A stretch of 64,000 nucleotides of DNA, from NCBI RefSeq assembly GCF_001950255.1, contig NZ_BDJK01000011.1, forward strand, positions 20,142 to 84,141. Reading direction: 5' to 3'. The position numbers were made by a program, and so were the translations under genes. Below the pieces are notes generated by a model, which saw only the letters and a list, made by a program, of their open reading frames with translations, did no database searches and was not told the DNA's origin. This document shows positions 34,830-43,214 of this stretch, piece by piece; position 1 is the first letter of the stretch; each line of letters begins with the position of its first letter. The DNA comes from Carboxydothermus pertinax. Lineage in GTDB: Bacteria > Bacillota > Z-2901 > Carboxydothermales > Carboxydothermaceae.

Positions 34830-35186
34830 TTAACCTTTGGGTTTAAAAAGAAGGGCAATAACATAGCCGGCGATAATAGCTGCAGCAATCCCGGCAGCTG
34901 CATTCTGGACACCGCCACCCAAAAGACCTAAAAGGCCCTTTTGTTTAAAACCTTCCATTGCCCCCTGAGCCAATAAATGACCAAAGCCAGTCAAGGGTAT
35001 GGTTGCCCCGGTACCAGCAAAACTTATTAACTTTTCATAAACACCGAAACCAGAGATAAAGGCCCCGGCAGATACAAACAAGACTAACACATGGGCAGGA
35101 GTTACTCGAAAACTCGTTAAATCCATCAATAATTGCCCTATTAAACAAATAAGGCCACCTATTAAAAAACTAAACAAATACTCCAC
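34830..35186 (-). CDS. spoVAE: Stage V sporulation protein AE
   Basis: SpoVAE is a small membrane protein of the SpoVA channel that moves dipicolinic acid into the spore. The protein has about 118 residues with four hydrophobic segments and the TPAHVLVLFV and GAMEGFKQKGLLGLLGG motifs. A GTG at 35186 has the ribosome site GGAGGG at 6 bases. An ATG at 35192 touches that site and a further start at 35231 overlaps spoVAD, so the GTG is preferred. Confidence 0.93.
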   Translation of the reverse strand: MEYLFSFLIGGLICLIGQLLMDLTSFRVTPAHVLVLFVSAGAFISGFGVYEKLISFAGTGATIPLTGFGHLLAQGAMEGFKQKGLLGLLGGGVQNAAAGIAAAIIAGYVIALLFKPKG

Positions 35187-35199
35187 AGCCATCCCTCCG

Positions 35200-36192
35200 T
35201 CAATAACTTTCAAAAGAAACCGCATGGGCAATTGCCGGTATGGTCATTCCCTGCTGCGTTGTAACCTGAGATAATAAAGCTCCAGTACCCAGTCCCAGAA
35301 ACTTTGTTATTTTTCCCTGACTTAGCTGGTTAAAAACATATCCCGCCGTAACCAGAGCCGAACAGGCAGCCCCGCTGCCGCCAGCATTGACCTGCTGCTC
35401 TGGATGATAAATCATTATTCCACAGTCAGTGAGTTTTGAGCCAAAACTTATGCCTTGTTCCTTTAAAAGCCTAACTAAGAGCTGATGGCCAAAGCTTGCT
35501 AAATCTCCTGTAGCTAATAAATCATAATAATCATAGTCTAAGCCAGTTTCTTTAAAATGGGAAAGTAAGGTATCAAAAGCTGCCGGTACCATGGCACCAC
35601 CCATATCCGAAGGATCCGCCAGGCCGTAATCTACCGCTTTGCCTACCGTAATCCTCGGAATCTTGATTTTCCCTTCCCCTTCTCCTAACAACACTGCCAC
35701 AGCCCCCGTTACAGTCCACTGGGCTGTTGGGGTTTTTTGCACTCCTTGTTCGGTAGGATTACGGTACTGCCGCTCAGAAGTAGCATAGTGACTGGAAACA
35801 CCAACCAAAACTTTTTTAGCAAAGCCTCCAGCAATTAACATTGCTCCTAAAACCAGCCCCTCATAAAAGGTTGCACAAGCACTATATAGGCCCAGAAAAG
35901 GTATACCTAAATTTCTGGCCACAAAATTAGCCGAGATTATTTGATTTAAAAGGTCTCCAGCCAAAAAAAAGTCAACTTCTTCTTTATTAACAGAAGCTTT
36001 TTTAAGAGCCAGTTCTGCTACCTCCAAAAGCATTTTTTGTTCCGCCTTTTCCCAGGTGTCTTCATAGTAATAAAGATTGTTTATTACCTTATCAAAATAA
36101 GAAGCCAGAGGCCCTTCCCCTTCCTTCGGACCTGCTATGGTGGCATAACTTAAAACCACCGGAGGCTTAGAAAATTCTCTGGTTTTTTTCAT
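35200..36192 (-). CDS. spoVAD: Stage V sporulation protein AD
   Basis: SpoVAD binds dipicolinic acid and has a thiolase-like fold. The 330-residue protein has SACATFYEGLVLG with the active-site-like Cys, GVSSHYATSERQYRNPTEQG, and NAGGSGAACSA. It overlaps spoVAC by 4 bases. Only spoVAC, AD and AE are present, as in many Clostridia. Confidence 0.96.
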   Translation of the reverse strand: MKKTREFSKPPVVLSYATIAGPKEGEGPLASYFDKVINNLYYYEDTWEKAEQKMLLEVAELALKKASVNKEEVDFFLAGDLLNQIISANFVARNLGIPFLGLYSACATFYEGLVLGAMLIAGGFAKKVLVGVSSHYATSERQYRNPTEQGVQKTPTAQWTVTGAVAVLLGEGEGKIKIPRITVGKAVDYGLADPSDMGGAMVPAAFDTLLSHFKETGLDYDYYDLLATGDLASFGHQLLVRLLKEQGISFGSKLTDCGIMIYHPEQQVNAGGSGAACSALVTAGYVFNQLSQGKITKFLGLGTGALLSQVTTQQGMTIPAIAHAVSFESY

Positions 36193-36641
36193 AATTTTCC
36201 AAGCCCCCTTAACAAAATAGCAACTATCAGGGAACTAATAAGCCCGTAAATTATCACCGGGCCAGCAACGGTAAAAAGCTTTGCCCCAACTCCTAAAACC
36301 AAACCTTCCTGTTTATGTTCCAAGGCTGGCGATACCATAGAATTGGCAAAACCGGTAATAGGAACAATCAGCCCAGCCCCAAAAATCCGTACTAAATCAT
36401 CGTAAATCCCAACTCCCGTTAAGATTGCTGCTATAAGGACAAAAATAATACTCACATAAGTATAACTTTCTTTTTCTGGAATACCAAAACCGGTCAAAAC
36501 ATGAAATAAAATCTCCCCTAAAAAACAAACAAATCCACCCATTAAAAATGCCAAGATTCCATTTTTCACCGCCGGCGGCTTAGGCTTAATTTTTTCCACC
36601 GTTTTTTGGTATTGATTTTTATCAAGAACCATACTTCCCAC
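36189..36641 (-). CDS. spoVAC: Stage V sporulation protein AC
   Basis: SpoVAC is the mechanosensitive membrane subunit of the SpoVA channel. The 150-residue protein has FLMGGFVCFLGEIL, GAGLIVPITGFANSMVSPALE and a C-terminal hydrophobic segment. The ribosome site is GAGGTGGG. A weak forespore-like -10 (AATTATA) lies upstream without a good -35. Confidence 0.95.
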   Translation of the reverse strand: MGSMVLDKNQYQKTVEKIKPKPPAVKNGILAFLMGGFVCFLGEILFHVLTGFGIPEKESYTYVSIIFVLIAAILTGVGIYDDLVRIFGAGLIVPITGFANSMVSPALEHKQEGLVLGVGAKLFTVAGPVIIYGLISSLIVAILLRGLGKL

Positions 36642-36670
36642 CTCAAAATATAATTTTCCCTTAAAAACAG

Positions 36671-36704
36671 AAAAAAATAACGGAGGAAATTTCCCCCGTT
36701 ACTC
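36671..36704 (-). terminator. Terminator of the dodecin gene
   Basis: Minus-strand TAACGG(G)GGAAATTTCC(T)CCGTTA forms a long stem followed by seven Us. It overlaps the dodecin stop codon and separates it from spoVAC. Confidence 0.75.
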
Positions 36705-36893
36705 GATATACGCAACCTTTACATTGGCTTTATACTCGACTACCCGTCCGCCTTCTACGTTGGCGGTAAAGTTTAAAATCTCTACCCCGGTAACCGTTCC
36801 TAAAGACCTAGCTGCTTCATTTACCGCTGTTTGTACGGCGTCTTTCCAGCCGGTTTGAGATTCTCCAACCAGTTCTGCCACTTTAACATGCAT
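36699..36893 (-). CDS. Dodecin family protein
   Basis: A 64-residue protein starting MHVKVAELVGES, with the flavin-stacking Trp in TGWKDAV and a C-terminal VEYKANVKVAYIE strand. Dodecins form 12-mers that store flavin or CoA. The ATG at 36893 has AAGGAGGAG upstream; an in-frame ATG 34 codons earlier has no site and is rejected. It lies between sigF and spoVAC; a sporulation role is not known. Confidence 0.88.
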   Translation of the reverse strand: MHVKVAELVGESQTGWKDAVQTAVNEAARSLGTVTGVEILNFTANVEGGRVVEYKANVKVAYIE

Positions 36894-37010
36894 GGCCAAC
36901 TCCTCCTTAAAAAATTTTTTCTTGCATTTATTAAAATGAACCCTAAAACGGCTATTTATTAAGGTAATGTTTTGTTTTTTTGTTATTTTTTGCATGTCAG
37001 AGTAATAAAT

Positions 37011-37784
37011 TTAACTCTCGTTTAGGTACTGTTTTAATTTTAAAAGGGCTTGCCGTTCAAGCCTTGAAACCTGTACCTGAGAGATTCCGAGAGTTTTAGC
37101 AATTTCCATTTGCGTTTTATCTTTAAAAAAACGGTTTACCAAAATATACCGCTCCCGCGGTTCTAATTTATTTAATACTTCTTTAATGGAGATGTTTTCC
37201 AGTAAATTATATTCCTCATCGCCTTCTTGTTTTATTTGGTCTAAAAGGTAAATTGGGTCCCCGTCATCCTGGTGAACCGTTTCAAAAAGGGAAGCCAGAT
37301 TTTGCCCGGCTTCTAAAGCTTCGATAATTGCCTCCCGGGGATAGTTTAAGGCTTCTTCTAACTCGGTAATGGTTGGTTCCCGTCCTAATTTTACCGTTAA
37401 GGCCTCTTTTTCTTTTAAGATTTTAATCCCAAGCTCTTTGGTAGAGCGACTAATCCTGATAGGCTGATCATCGCGCAAAAAACGACGAATCTCACCCACA
37501 ATCATTGGTACCGCATAAGTAGAAAATTTGACGTTTTGACTTAAATCAAATTTATCAATAGCTTTAATGAGACCAATAGTTCCAATTTGAAATAAATCCT
37601 CAACTTCGTACCCTCGGTTTAAAAATCGTTCCACTACCTTAAATACCAGTTTTAAGTTACAGTTAATAAGTTTTTCCCGGGAAGCCACGTCCCCAGATTT
37701 AGCTTTTTTGATTAGTTCCTTGATCTCCTGGTCGCTAAGCCTTGGAAAGCGGGGTAAATTCATGGAAGAAAACCGAAAATTCAA
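37011..37784 (-). CDS. sigF: Forespore sigma factor SigF
   Basis: SigF is the first forespore-specific sigma factor. The 257-residue protein has the region 2 motif EDLFQIGTIGLIKAIDKFD, AVPMIVGEIRRFLRDD, and a region 4 helix-turn-helix MEIAKTLGISQVQVSRLERQ. Assignment to SigF rather than SigG rests on the adjacent spoIIAB and spoIIAA. It overlaps spoIIAB by 4 bases. Confidence 0.97.
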   Translation of the reverse strand: MNFRFSSMNLPRFPRLSDQEIKELIKKAKSGDVASREKLINCNLKLVFKVVERFLNRGYEVEDLFQIGTIGLIKAIDKFDLSQNVKFSTYAVPMIVGEIRRFLRDDQPIRISRSTKELGIKILKEKEALTVKLGREPTITELEEALNYPREAIIEALEAGQNLASLFETVHQDDGDPIYLLDQIKQEGDEEYNLLENISIKEVLNKLEPRERYILVNRFFKDKTQMEIAKTLGISQVQVSRLERQALLKLKQYLNES

Positions 37785-38206
37785 GCGGTTCTATCTGCCA
37801 AGATGCGCTTAAATAATATTACTTTTGTACCCCGCTCCCCCGGTATAATCTCCACCCGATCCATTAAACTTTGCATAAAGATAAACCCCAATCCCGGGTG
37901 TTCCTCTTCCGGATCTAAAACTGCCTTTTCCCGGATTTTTTCCCGGTCAATCCCTTTACCAAAATCTATAACTTCAATGTATAGACCCTCATCGGCAAAA
38001 TAACCCTTTATTATAATCTCGCCCGGGTTATTTCCATAACCGTGAATAATGCTGTTGGTAACCGCTTCGGACACTGCAACTTTAATATCGTCCAGTTCCG
38101 GCAAGGTAAGGTCTTTTTGAGCGGCAAAAGAAGCCACCAGCACTCGCACCAGGCCGACATTTTCTTTTAAAGCCGGAATAGTTAAAGTAAAATAATTATG
38201 CTTCAT
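37781..38206 (-). CDS. spoIIAB: Anti-sigma F factor SpoIIAB
   Basis: SpoIIAB is the ATP-dependent kinase and anti-sigma factor that binds SigF. The 141-residue protein has the GHKL motifs EAVTNSIIHGY, VIDFGKGID and GLGFIFMQSLMD. It overlaps spoIIAA by 11 bases. Confidence 0.97.
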   Translation of the reverse strand: MKHNYFTLTIPALKENVGLVRVLVASFAAQKDLTLPELDDIKVAVSEAVTNSIIHGYGNNPGEIIIKGYFADEGLYIEVIDFGKGIDREKIREKAVLDPEEEHPGLGFIFMQSLMDRVEIIPGERGTKVILFKRILADRTA

Positions 38207-38543
38207 GGGCTTTTTCCTCCCATACTTCTTCTTCCCGAGAAATACCTTTCATTATGCGGAAAAACCCGGAAAGTTCCAAGAGCTTTTTTATCTTTTCGTT
38301 AGTTGCGGCCAGATATACCCTGCCCCCAAGGCTTCTAACCTTTTTAAACCTCCCTAAAATTACTCCAAGCCCAGAACTATCAATAAAGTACACATTTTTT
38401 AAGTTAAAAACAATATCTTTTACTGGATAGTTTTCAATAACTTCATCTACCTCCCGCCGTAACCGATCTGCCTCCTTTAAGTCAATTTCCCCGGAAATCC
38501 GGACAAATAAAACCTTATTTTTAACTTCTTTTTCTACTTCCAA
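38196..38543 (-). CDS. spoIIAA: Anti-anti-sigma factor SpoIIAA
   Basis: SpoIIAA releases SigF when dephosphorylated; the STAS core has the phosphorylated Ser in DSSGLGVILGR. A TTG at 38543 with ribosome site GGGGGG 7 bases upstream gives MEVEKEVKNK and is preferred over an in-frame ATG at 38564 without a site. A sigma-H-like promoter lies at 38578-38605. Confidence 0.95.
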   Translation of the reverse strand: MEVEKEVKNKVLFVRISGEIDLKEADRLRREVDEVIENYPVKDIVFNLKNVYFIDSSGLGVILGRFKKVRSLGGRVYLAATNEKIKKLLELSGFFRIMKGISREEEVWEEKAHEA

Positions 38544-38577
38544 AAAAAATCCCCCCAAAAACATGTTTCAAAAACTT

Positions 38578-38605
38578 ATTCTATATCCATCCAATTTTTT
38601 CCTGC
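38578..38605 (-). promoter_or_regulatory. Sigma-H promoter of the spoIIA operon
   Basis: Minus-strand GCAGGAAAA, 12 bases, then ATAGAAT fits the Bacillus sigma-H consensus (RnAGGAwWW, 11-12 bases, RnnGAAT) at every defined position. It lies between the dacF terminator and spoIIAA, as expected for spoIIA. Confidence 0.7.
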
Positions 38606-38610
38606 TTAAA

Positions 38611-38641
38611 ATTAAAAAAAATAAGTAGCCTTTCGGCTACT
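38611..38641 (-). terminator. Terminator of dacF
   Basis: Minus-strand AGTAGCC / GGCTACTT with a GAAA tetraloop, followed by a U-rich run. The dacF stop codon TAG lies in the 5' arm. It should limit read-through from dacF into spoIIAA. Confidence 0.82.
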
Positions 38642-39770
38642 CGAAGGTGACTAAATTTTTTAGAAACCGTCCTATTGCAATATCAAACCGCGCTTTAGGA
38701 CAACTTTCTAAAGCCTTAAGGGGAACTCGGTTTATTATTTTTTGCTTATCATAAACCACCGCTTCTCCCACCACCTGTCCTTTTTTTACCGGAGCATTAA
38801 TCTTTTCCGGAAGTTTTAACTCATACCTGGGCGTTACTTTTTTTCCCTTCTCTTCCACCAGCAGTACCGGTGTCCCTGGACCCACCAGTAATTGTTCCTT
38901 TTCCCCTCTTACCACTTTAACTTTTGTGGTAAAATTTTCATCCAAAACAGGGTAAGCCTTAAACTGGGCAAAGCCGTAATTATACATTTTAATTGATTCG
39001 GTAAAATGTCCTTTTTTTACAGGACAGCCCAGGACCACCGCTATTAAGCGTAATCCATCTTTAATAGCGGTGGACGCTAGACAGTAACCAGCATTTTCGG
39101 TCCAGCCGGTTTTACCCGCGTCTACTCCCCGGTAATACCAGAGAAGCTTGTTGGTATTAAACCTGCGGGTATCGCCGCCCCTCAATGTAAATTCCTTAAT
39201 TTGGCTTAATTCCAAAAAAAGAGGATGTTTTATTGCTTCTTTTAATAAAATAGCTAAATCATAGCAGGTGCTGTAGTGATTCGGGTCATCAAATCCATAA
39301 CTATTTACAAAATGCGTGTTGGTCATTCCAAGCTCCTGGGCTCTTTGGTTCATCTCTTCCACAAAAGCCTGTTCACTTCCCGCCACCGTCTGGGCCACGG
39401 CTACACAAGCATCATTAGCGGAAGCTACCGCCACTGCCATTAATAGCTCTTTAAAAGTAAATTCTTCCCCCGCGTACATATAGAGCTGGGAACCCCCCAT
39501 GGAAGCAGCCTCTTCGCTGGCTTTTACCACTTCGTCTAATTTAACTTTGCCTTTCTCTACCGCTTCAATTGCTAAAAGCAGGGTCATTAATTTCGTTACA
39601 CTGGCAATTGATAGCTTTTTATGTATATCTTTTTCGTATAAAACCTTTCCAGTATAGGGCTCCATTAAGATTGCTGCTTTGGCATTTATCTCTAAAGGAG
39701 CACTTAAAGCCTGGGTGGTAACGCCAAAACATAAAAGAATTAAAATTAAAATTGAAAGCCTTTTTGGCAT
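38637..39770 (-). CDS. dacF: D-alanyl-D-alanine carboxypeptidase DacF
   Basis: A penicillin-binding protein of 377 residues with an N-terminal signal segment, the catalytic SVTK (in SIASVTKLMT), SAND and KTG (DAGKTGWT) motifs. DacF trims spore peptidoglycan side chains in the forespore of Bacillus. Its position next to spoIIAA supports the name. The ribosome site GGGAGG is within an inverted repeat (39778-39819), and a forespore-like promoter precedes it. Confidence 0.93.
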   Translation of the reverse strand: MPKRLSILILILLCFGVTTQALSAPLEINAKAAILMEPYTGKVLYEKDIHKKLSIASVTKLMTLLLAIEAVEKGKVKLDEVVKASEEAASMGGSQLYMYAGEEFTFKELLMAVAVASANDACVAVAQTVAGSEQAFVEEMNQRAQELGMTNTHFVNSYGFDDPNHYSTCYDLAILLKEAIKHPLFLELSQIKEFTLRGGDTRRFNTNKLLWYYRGVDAGKTGWTENAGYCLASTAIKDGLRLIAVVLGCPVKKGHFTESIKMYNYGFAQFKAYPVLDENFTTKVKVVRGEKEQLLVGPGTPVLLVEEKGKKVTPRYELKLPEKINAPVKKGQVVGEAVVYDKQKIINRVPLKALESCPKARFDIAIGRFLKNLVTFE

Positions 39771-39819
39771 AAAAATTCCTCCCTCTTGTCCCTTTCACCA
39801 ATAGTATATTAGAGGGAGG
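39771..39819 (-). terminator. deoB terminator / dacF ribosome-site hairpin
   Basis: Minus-strand CCTCCCTCT (39811-39819) pairs perfectly with AGAGGGAGG (39778-39786), followed by AATTTTT and the dacF ATG. The hairpin can act as a deoB terminator and hides the dacF ribosome site. The loop is 24 bases. Confidence 0.65.
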
Positions 39820-39831
39820 TATTTTTTATGC
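39802..39831 (-). promoter_or_regulatory. Candidate forespore promoter of dacF
   Basis: Minus-strand GCATA (39827-39831) and TATACTA (39802-39808), spaced by 18 bases, resemble a sigma-G/F promoter (one mismatch to CATnnTA). The 5' hairpin arm lies within the spacer, so RNA from here would lack it. Confidence 0.5.
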
Positions 39832-39840
39832 ATCTTGCCT

Positions 39841-41007
39841 TTACTTTCTTATTTCACCCCAGAAGCTTTGCCCAACGCCCCGTTCTAAACCAAAAATTTC
39901 TTCTAGGGTCGCAGCTATATCAGCAAAGGTTTGGCGTATACCTAAATTTACGTCTTCTTTAATTCTTTTACCGTAAACCAAAAGCGGCACGTACTCCCGG
40001 GAGTGGTCAGTGCTCGGAGTAGTAGGGTCACAGCCGTGGTCAGCGGTAATGATTAAAAGATCCTCTTCTCTTAATCTTTCAATAATCTCCGCTAGATACG
40101 AATCAAATTGTTTTAAAGCTTCATAGTAACCTTCTGCATTGTTTCTGTGCCCGTAAACCATATCAAAATCTACTAAATTGGTAAATAATAGACCGGTAAA
40201 ATCTTTATTTAGTACGTCAATGGTTTTTAAAATACCATCTTCGTTATTTTTGGTTGACTCATGCCAGGTAAGCCCTCGCCCCGCAAAAATATCATAAATC
40301 TTCCCAACACCAAAAACCTCATAACCCCGTTCCACCAGTTTATCAAGGACGGTCTTTCCGGTAGGTTCTAAAGAATAATCGTGGCGGTTAGCAGTTCTTT
40401 TAAAATTTCCCGGAGTACCAATAAAGGGCCTGGCAATTACCCGTCCTACCGCATGTTCACCGGTTAAAAGGCCCCGGGCAATTTTACACATTTTATAAAG
40501 CTCGTCTAACGGGATAATTTCTTCGTGGGCAGCAATTTGAAAAACACTATCGGCAGAAGTATAAACTATTGGATAGCCGGTACGCATGTGTTCCTCGCCT
40601 AACTCCTCAATTATTGCCGTTCCCGAAGCCGGTTTATTGCCCAAGGTTTTCCTGCCAATTGCTTCTTCAAAACGTTTAATTAAGTCCAAAGGAAACCCCT
40701 GGGGATATACCGGAAAAGGTTTATCTAAAATTACTCCAGTTATTTCCCAGTGACCGGTAGTTGTATCTTTTCCAGGGGACTTTTCCCCCATTTTCCCATA
40801 TGCCCCCAGGGCTTTAATATTGTCCTTTAATCCTAAAATTGGATGAATTTTTCCTAAACCAAGTTTTTCCAAGTTAGGAAGATTAAAGCCACCAACTTTT
40901 TGCGCGGTATTGGCTAAGGTATTGCTGCCTTTGTCGCCATAAAGTTCGGCGTCGGGTAATTCGCCAATTCCTACACTGTCTAAAACTATTAATACTGCTC
41001 TTTTCAT
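39841..41007 (-). CDS. deoB: Phosphopentomutase
   Basis: DeoB interconverts ribose 1- and 5-phosphate (and the deoxy forms) in nucleoside salvage. The 388-residue protein has [13 protein letters not shown], the metal/phospho-Thr region [10 protein letters not shown], and late HRNNAEGY and [18 protein letters not shown]. It follows xerD by 13 bases. Confidence 0.96.
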   Translation of the reverse strand: MKRAVLIVLDSVGIGELPDAELYGDKGSNTLANTAQKVGGFNLPNLEKLGLGKIHPILGLKDNIKALGAYGKMGEKSPGKDTTTGHWEITGVILDKPFPVYPQGFPLDLIKRFEEAIGRKTLGNKPASGTAIIEELGEEHMRTGYPIVYTSADSVFQIAAHEEIIPLDELYKMCKIARGLLTGEHAVGRVIARPFIGTPGNFKRTANRHDYSLEPTGKTVLDKLVERGYEVFGVGKIYDIFAGRGLTWHESTKNNEDGILKTIDVLNKDFTGLLFTNLVDFDMVYGHRNNAEGYYEALKQFDSYLAEIIERLREEDLLIITADHGCDPTTPSTDHSREYVPLLVYGKRIKEDVNLGIRQTFADIAATLEEIFGLERGVGQSFWGEIRK

Positions 41008-41020
41008 ACCAAATACCTCC

Positions 41021-41884
41021 TTAAGCTCTGGGATGGGCCTTACGGAAGACTTCTCTAAGCTTTTTGGCCGTTAAGTGGGTATAAATTTGGGTAGTTTCAA
41101 TAAAACTATGTCCCAACAGCTCCTGGACAATCCGCAAATCCGCTCCATTTTCTAAAAGATGGGTAGCAAAGGTATGGCGGATTAGGTGAGGAGTAAGGTT
41201 TTTTTGCAGGCCTGCTTTCTGTCCGTATCTTTTCAGCATTTTCCAAAATCCCTGCCTGGTAAACTCCTTGCCTCTGCGGGTAATAAAAAGTTTTTGAGTA
41301 TTTACTTTTTGTTGGGTTCTAAGGGATAAGTAGTTTTCTAAATAATGAGCAGCTACTTCCCCAAAAGGAACCAGGCGGGTTTTTGCCCCTTTACCAAAAA
41401 TTCTAACATATCTAGCTTCAAAATATAAGTTTGAAAGCTCTAAATTTATCAATTCTGACACTCTAAGACCAGTTGCATAAAGAAGTTCTAACATTGCTCT
41501 GTCCCTTACCCCTTCCCAGGAAGATAAGTTTGGAGCTTGTAGCAACCGGTCAATCTCTTCGTAACTTAAAATTTCCGGCAATTTTAAACCCAGTTTAGGT
41601 CCGTCCACATCGCTGGCAGGATTTTGGGCAACAAGTTTTTCTCGTAGTAAATATTTATAAAAACTTCGTACGGCAGCAAGAGTTCTCGCTACGCTTGCTG
41701 GTTTTAACTCCCGGGCCAGTTCCTGCAAAAAAAGTTTAATATCGTTAGTGGTAGCTTCTTCTAGTTTGATATTTCGGTTGTTTAAAAAAGCCGTAAATTT
41801 CTCTAAATCCCGGCGGTAAGCTAAAAGAGTATTGATTGATAAGCCTTTTTCCAATAAAAGATAATCAATAAAAAGATCGAGCAT
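41021..41884 (-). CDS. xerD: Site-specific tyrosine recombinase XerD
   Basis: XerD resolves chromosome dimers at dif. The 287-residue protein has the catalytic Arg in [34 protein letters not shown] and the nucleophile Tyr. It lies 9 bases after spoIIM. The order spoIIM-xerD-deoB-dacF matches Bacillus. Confidence 0.94.
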   Translation of the reverse strand: MLDLFIDYLLLEKGLSINTLLAYRRDLEKFTAFLNNRNIKLEEATTNDIKLFLQELARELKPASVARTLAAVRSFYKYLLREKLVAQNPASDVDGPKLGLKLPEILSYEEIDRLLQAPNLSSWEGVRDRAMLELLYATGLRVSELINLELSNLYFEARYVRIFGKGAKTRLVPFGEVAAHYLENYLSLRTQQKVNTQKLFITRRGKEFTRQGFWKMLKRYGQKAGLQKNLTPHLIRHTFATHLLENGADLRIVQELLGHSFIETTQIYTHLTAKKLREVFRKAHPRA

Positions 41885-41893
41885 CTTCCCACC

Positions 41894-42508
41894 TTACTTT
41901 AAAAAGTAAAAAATTATTTTGGGAGAAAGATAAGCTTCTACCGCCGCTGCCCCATAAGCTAAAGCTACTGCCAACAGCATTAAAACAATATAGCCAAAAA
42001 AAGTAAAACCAAAGCTTTTCTCCCGACGAAAATAAACTTTAAGAAATTTTAGAGCAAAGACCACCGTTCCGCAAGCCGCCACAAACAAAACTGGTAAGTA
42101 GATAAGATTCTGGGGAAGAAGAGCTGCCAGAGCCAATAATACTCCTTTTCCCGGATTCTGAGCAGCTAAGACTCCCCCAGTAAAACCAAGCATAACTCCC
42201 CTGCTAAAAACTACAGCAAAAGCAACGGGAAAACCAATTACCGAAAGTCCTGCTAGAAATAGTAAAAGATAAATGGAAAAAAGTTGACCGCATACATTGC
42301 TAAAAACCGTTTCTTGATTATAGCTTTGCCTGACGGTATCCAAAAGTTTAGCCGCTTCCTGTACTACTATTTCTTTTTCCTGGCTACCTAAAAGAACTGC
42401 CTCCCGCACTCCCCAAACTACACCACAAAGAAAAAAAATAAACAGCATAAAATAAAGAAAGAAATGCCCTTTTTGGGGCCAAGTGCCAAAAAAGTCGTTT
42501 TCCCGCAT
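41894..42508 (-). CDS. spoIIM: Stage II sporulation protein M
   Basis: SpoIIM is the membrane scaffold of the SpoIIDMP engulfment complex. The protein has about 204 residues, five hydrophobic segments, and conserved VVFSRGVMLGFTGGVLA and LPQNLIYLPVLF segments. The ATG at 42508 has GGTGGAG upstream; a GTG three codons earlier overlaps that site. A hairpin (42517-42549) precedes the site. Confidence 0.93.
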   Translation of the reverse strand: MRENDFFGTWPQKGHFFLYFMLFIFFLCGVVWGVREAVLLGSQEKEIVVQEAAKLLDTVRQSYNQETVFSNVCGQLFSIYLLLFLAGLSVIGFPVAFAVVFSRGVMLGFTGGVLAAQNPGKGVLLALAALLPQNLIYLPVLFVAACGTVVFALKFLKVYFRREKSFGFTFFGYIVLMLLAVALAYGAAAVEAYLSPKIIFYFLK

Positions 42509-42516
42509 TTTCTCCA

Positions 42517-42549
42517 CCCCATACCTAAAGCTTAGTAATAGGTATGAGG
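42517..42549 (-). promoter_or_regulatory. Hairpin and candidate sigma-E promoter before spoIIM
   Basis: Minus-strand CCTCATACCTA (42539-42549) pairs with TAGGTATGGGG (42517-42527, one G-U) next to the GGTGGAG ribosome site. The 5' arm contains CATACCTA, close to the sigma-E -10 (CATACAnT), with a GTATAGA -35-like element 14 bases upstream. Confidence 0.45.
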
Positions 42550-42557
42550 TAAAAGGC

Positions 42558-43214
42558 TTATCTATACCTTTCCAAAGCCAAACGGTAGTAATAAAAAGCT
42601 CCTTCTATATCTTCAATACTACGGCCGCTGGCCGCCACCAGTGCTACCTGCCCGTAGCGGTCTAAAGCTTCTTTTATCCGGGCAAGTCCCTTTTCTACCA
42701 CTTCTTTAGTATTACTTTTAATTGTTCTTGCTACCGTCACTGGAAAAACGGCAGGAGCACCTGCGGTAACCGCAGCATCAAAAACAACCCCTCCCGAATC
42801 GGTTACCGCAACCGCAACTTTTCCGTGAAAATCGGCCAGTTTTACCGTTTCTTTGCCAATATTCGGCACTACTTTTACTACCCTGCCGCCAGCAGCATTA
42901 ATTCCGTCCACCACCGGCTGGATACGTCTTTGCCTCTCTCGCTCATCCCCTACCCTGGGTTCGGCAATTATTATAATGCTGGAATTTATTTCTTCTGCTA
43001 ATTCCCCTGCCCTTTTCCCTATCCCAAAGGGATCAAGGGTTACCGGCGCTCGGTAGTTTGCAGGGCTAGCCCCAAAAACGGCCACTGCTCCTTCCTCTAA
43101 AACCCCCTCTAAGGTAGTAGACATATCTATAACGTCCACCACCGCCACCGCCATTCCCCTTTGACTACACCAGGCAGCCATGCTCGCATCGGAAGTAACC
43201 AGTAATTTACCCAT
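42558..43214 (-). CDS. Conserved protein, weakly ComB-like
   Basis: A protein of about 218 residues (start at MGKLLVT; the frame extends three codons). VAVVDVIDMSTTLEGVLEEGA and the late ASGRSIEDIEGA segment faintly recall 2-phosphosulfolactate phosphatase (ComB), but the match is too weak to name a reaction. It overlaps the DUF3866 gene by about 8 bases and lies before spoIIM. Confidence 0.6.
   Translation of the reverse strand: MGKLLVTSDASMAAWCSQRGMAVAVVDVIDMSTTLEGVLEEGAVAVFGASPANYRAPVTLDPFGIGKRAGELAEEINSSIIIIAEPRVGDERERQRRIQPVVDGINAAGGRVVKVVPNIGKETVKLADFHGKVAVAVTDSGGVVFDAAVTAGAPAVFPVTVARTIKSNTKEVVEKGLARIKEALDRYGQVALVAASGRSIEDIEGAFYYYRLALERYR

Noticed and set aside
36894-36995. A 34-residue N-terminal extension of the dodecin
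   Set aside because: Dodecins are about 65-70 residues and the strong AAGGAGGAG lies before the internal ATG.
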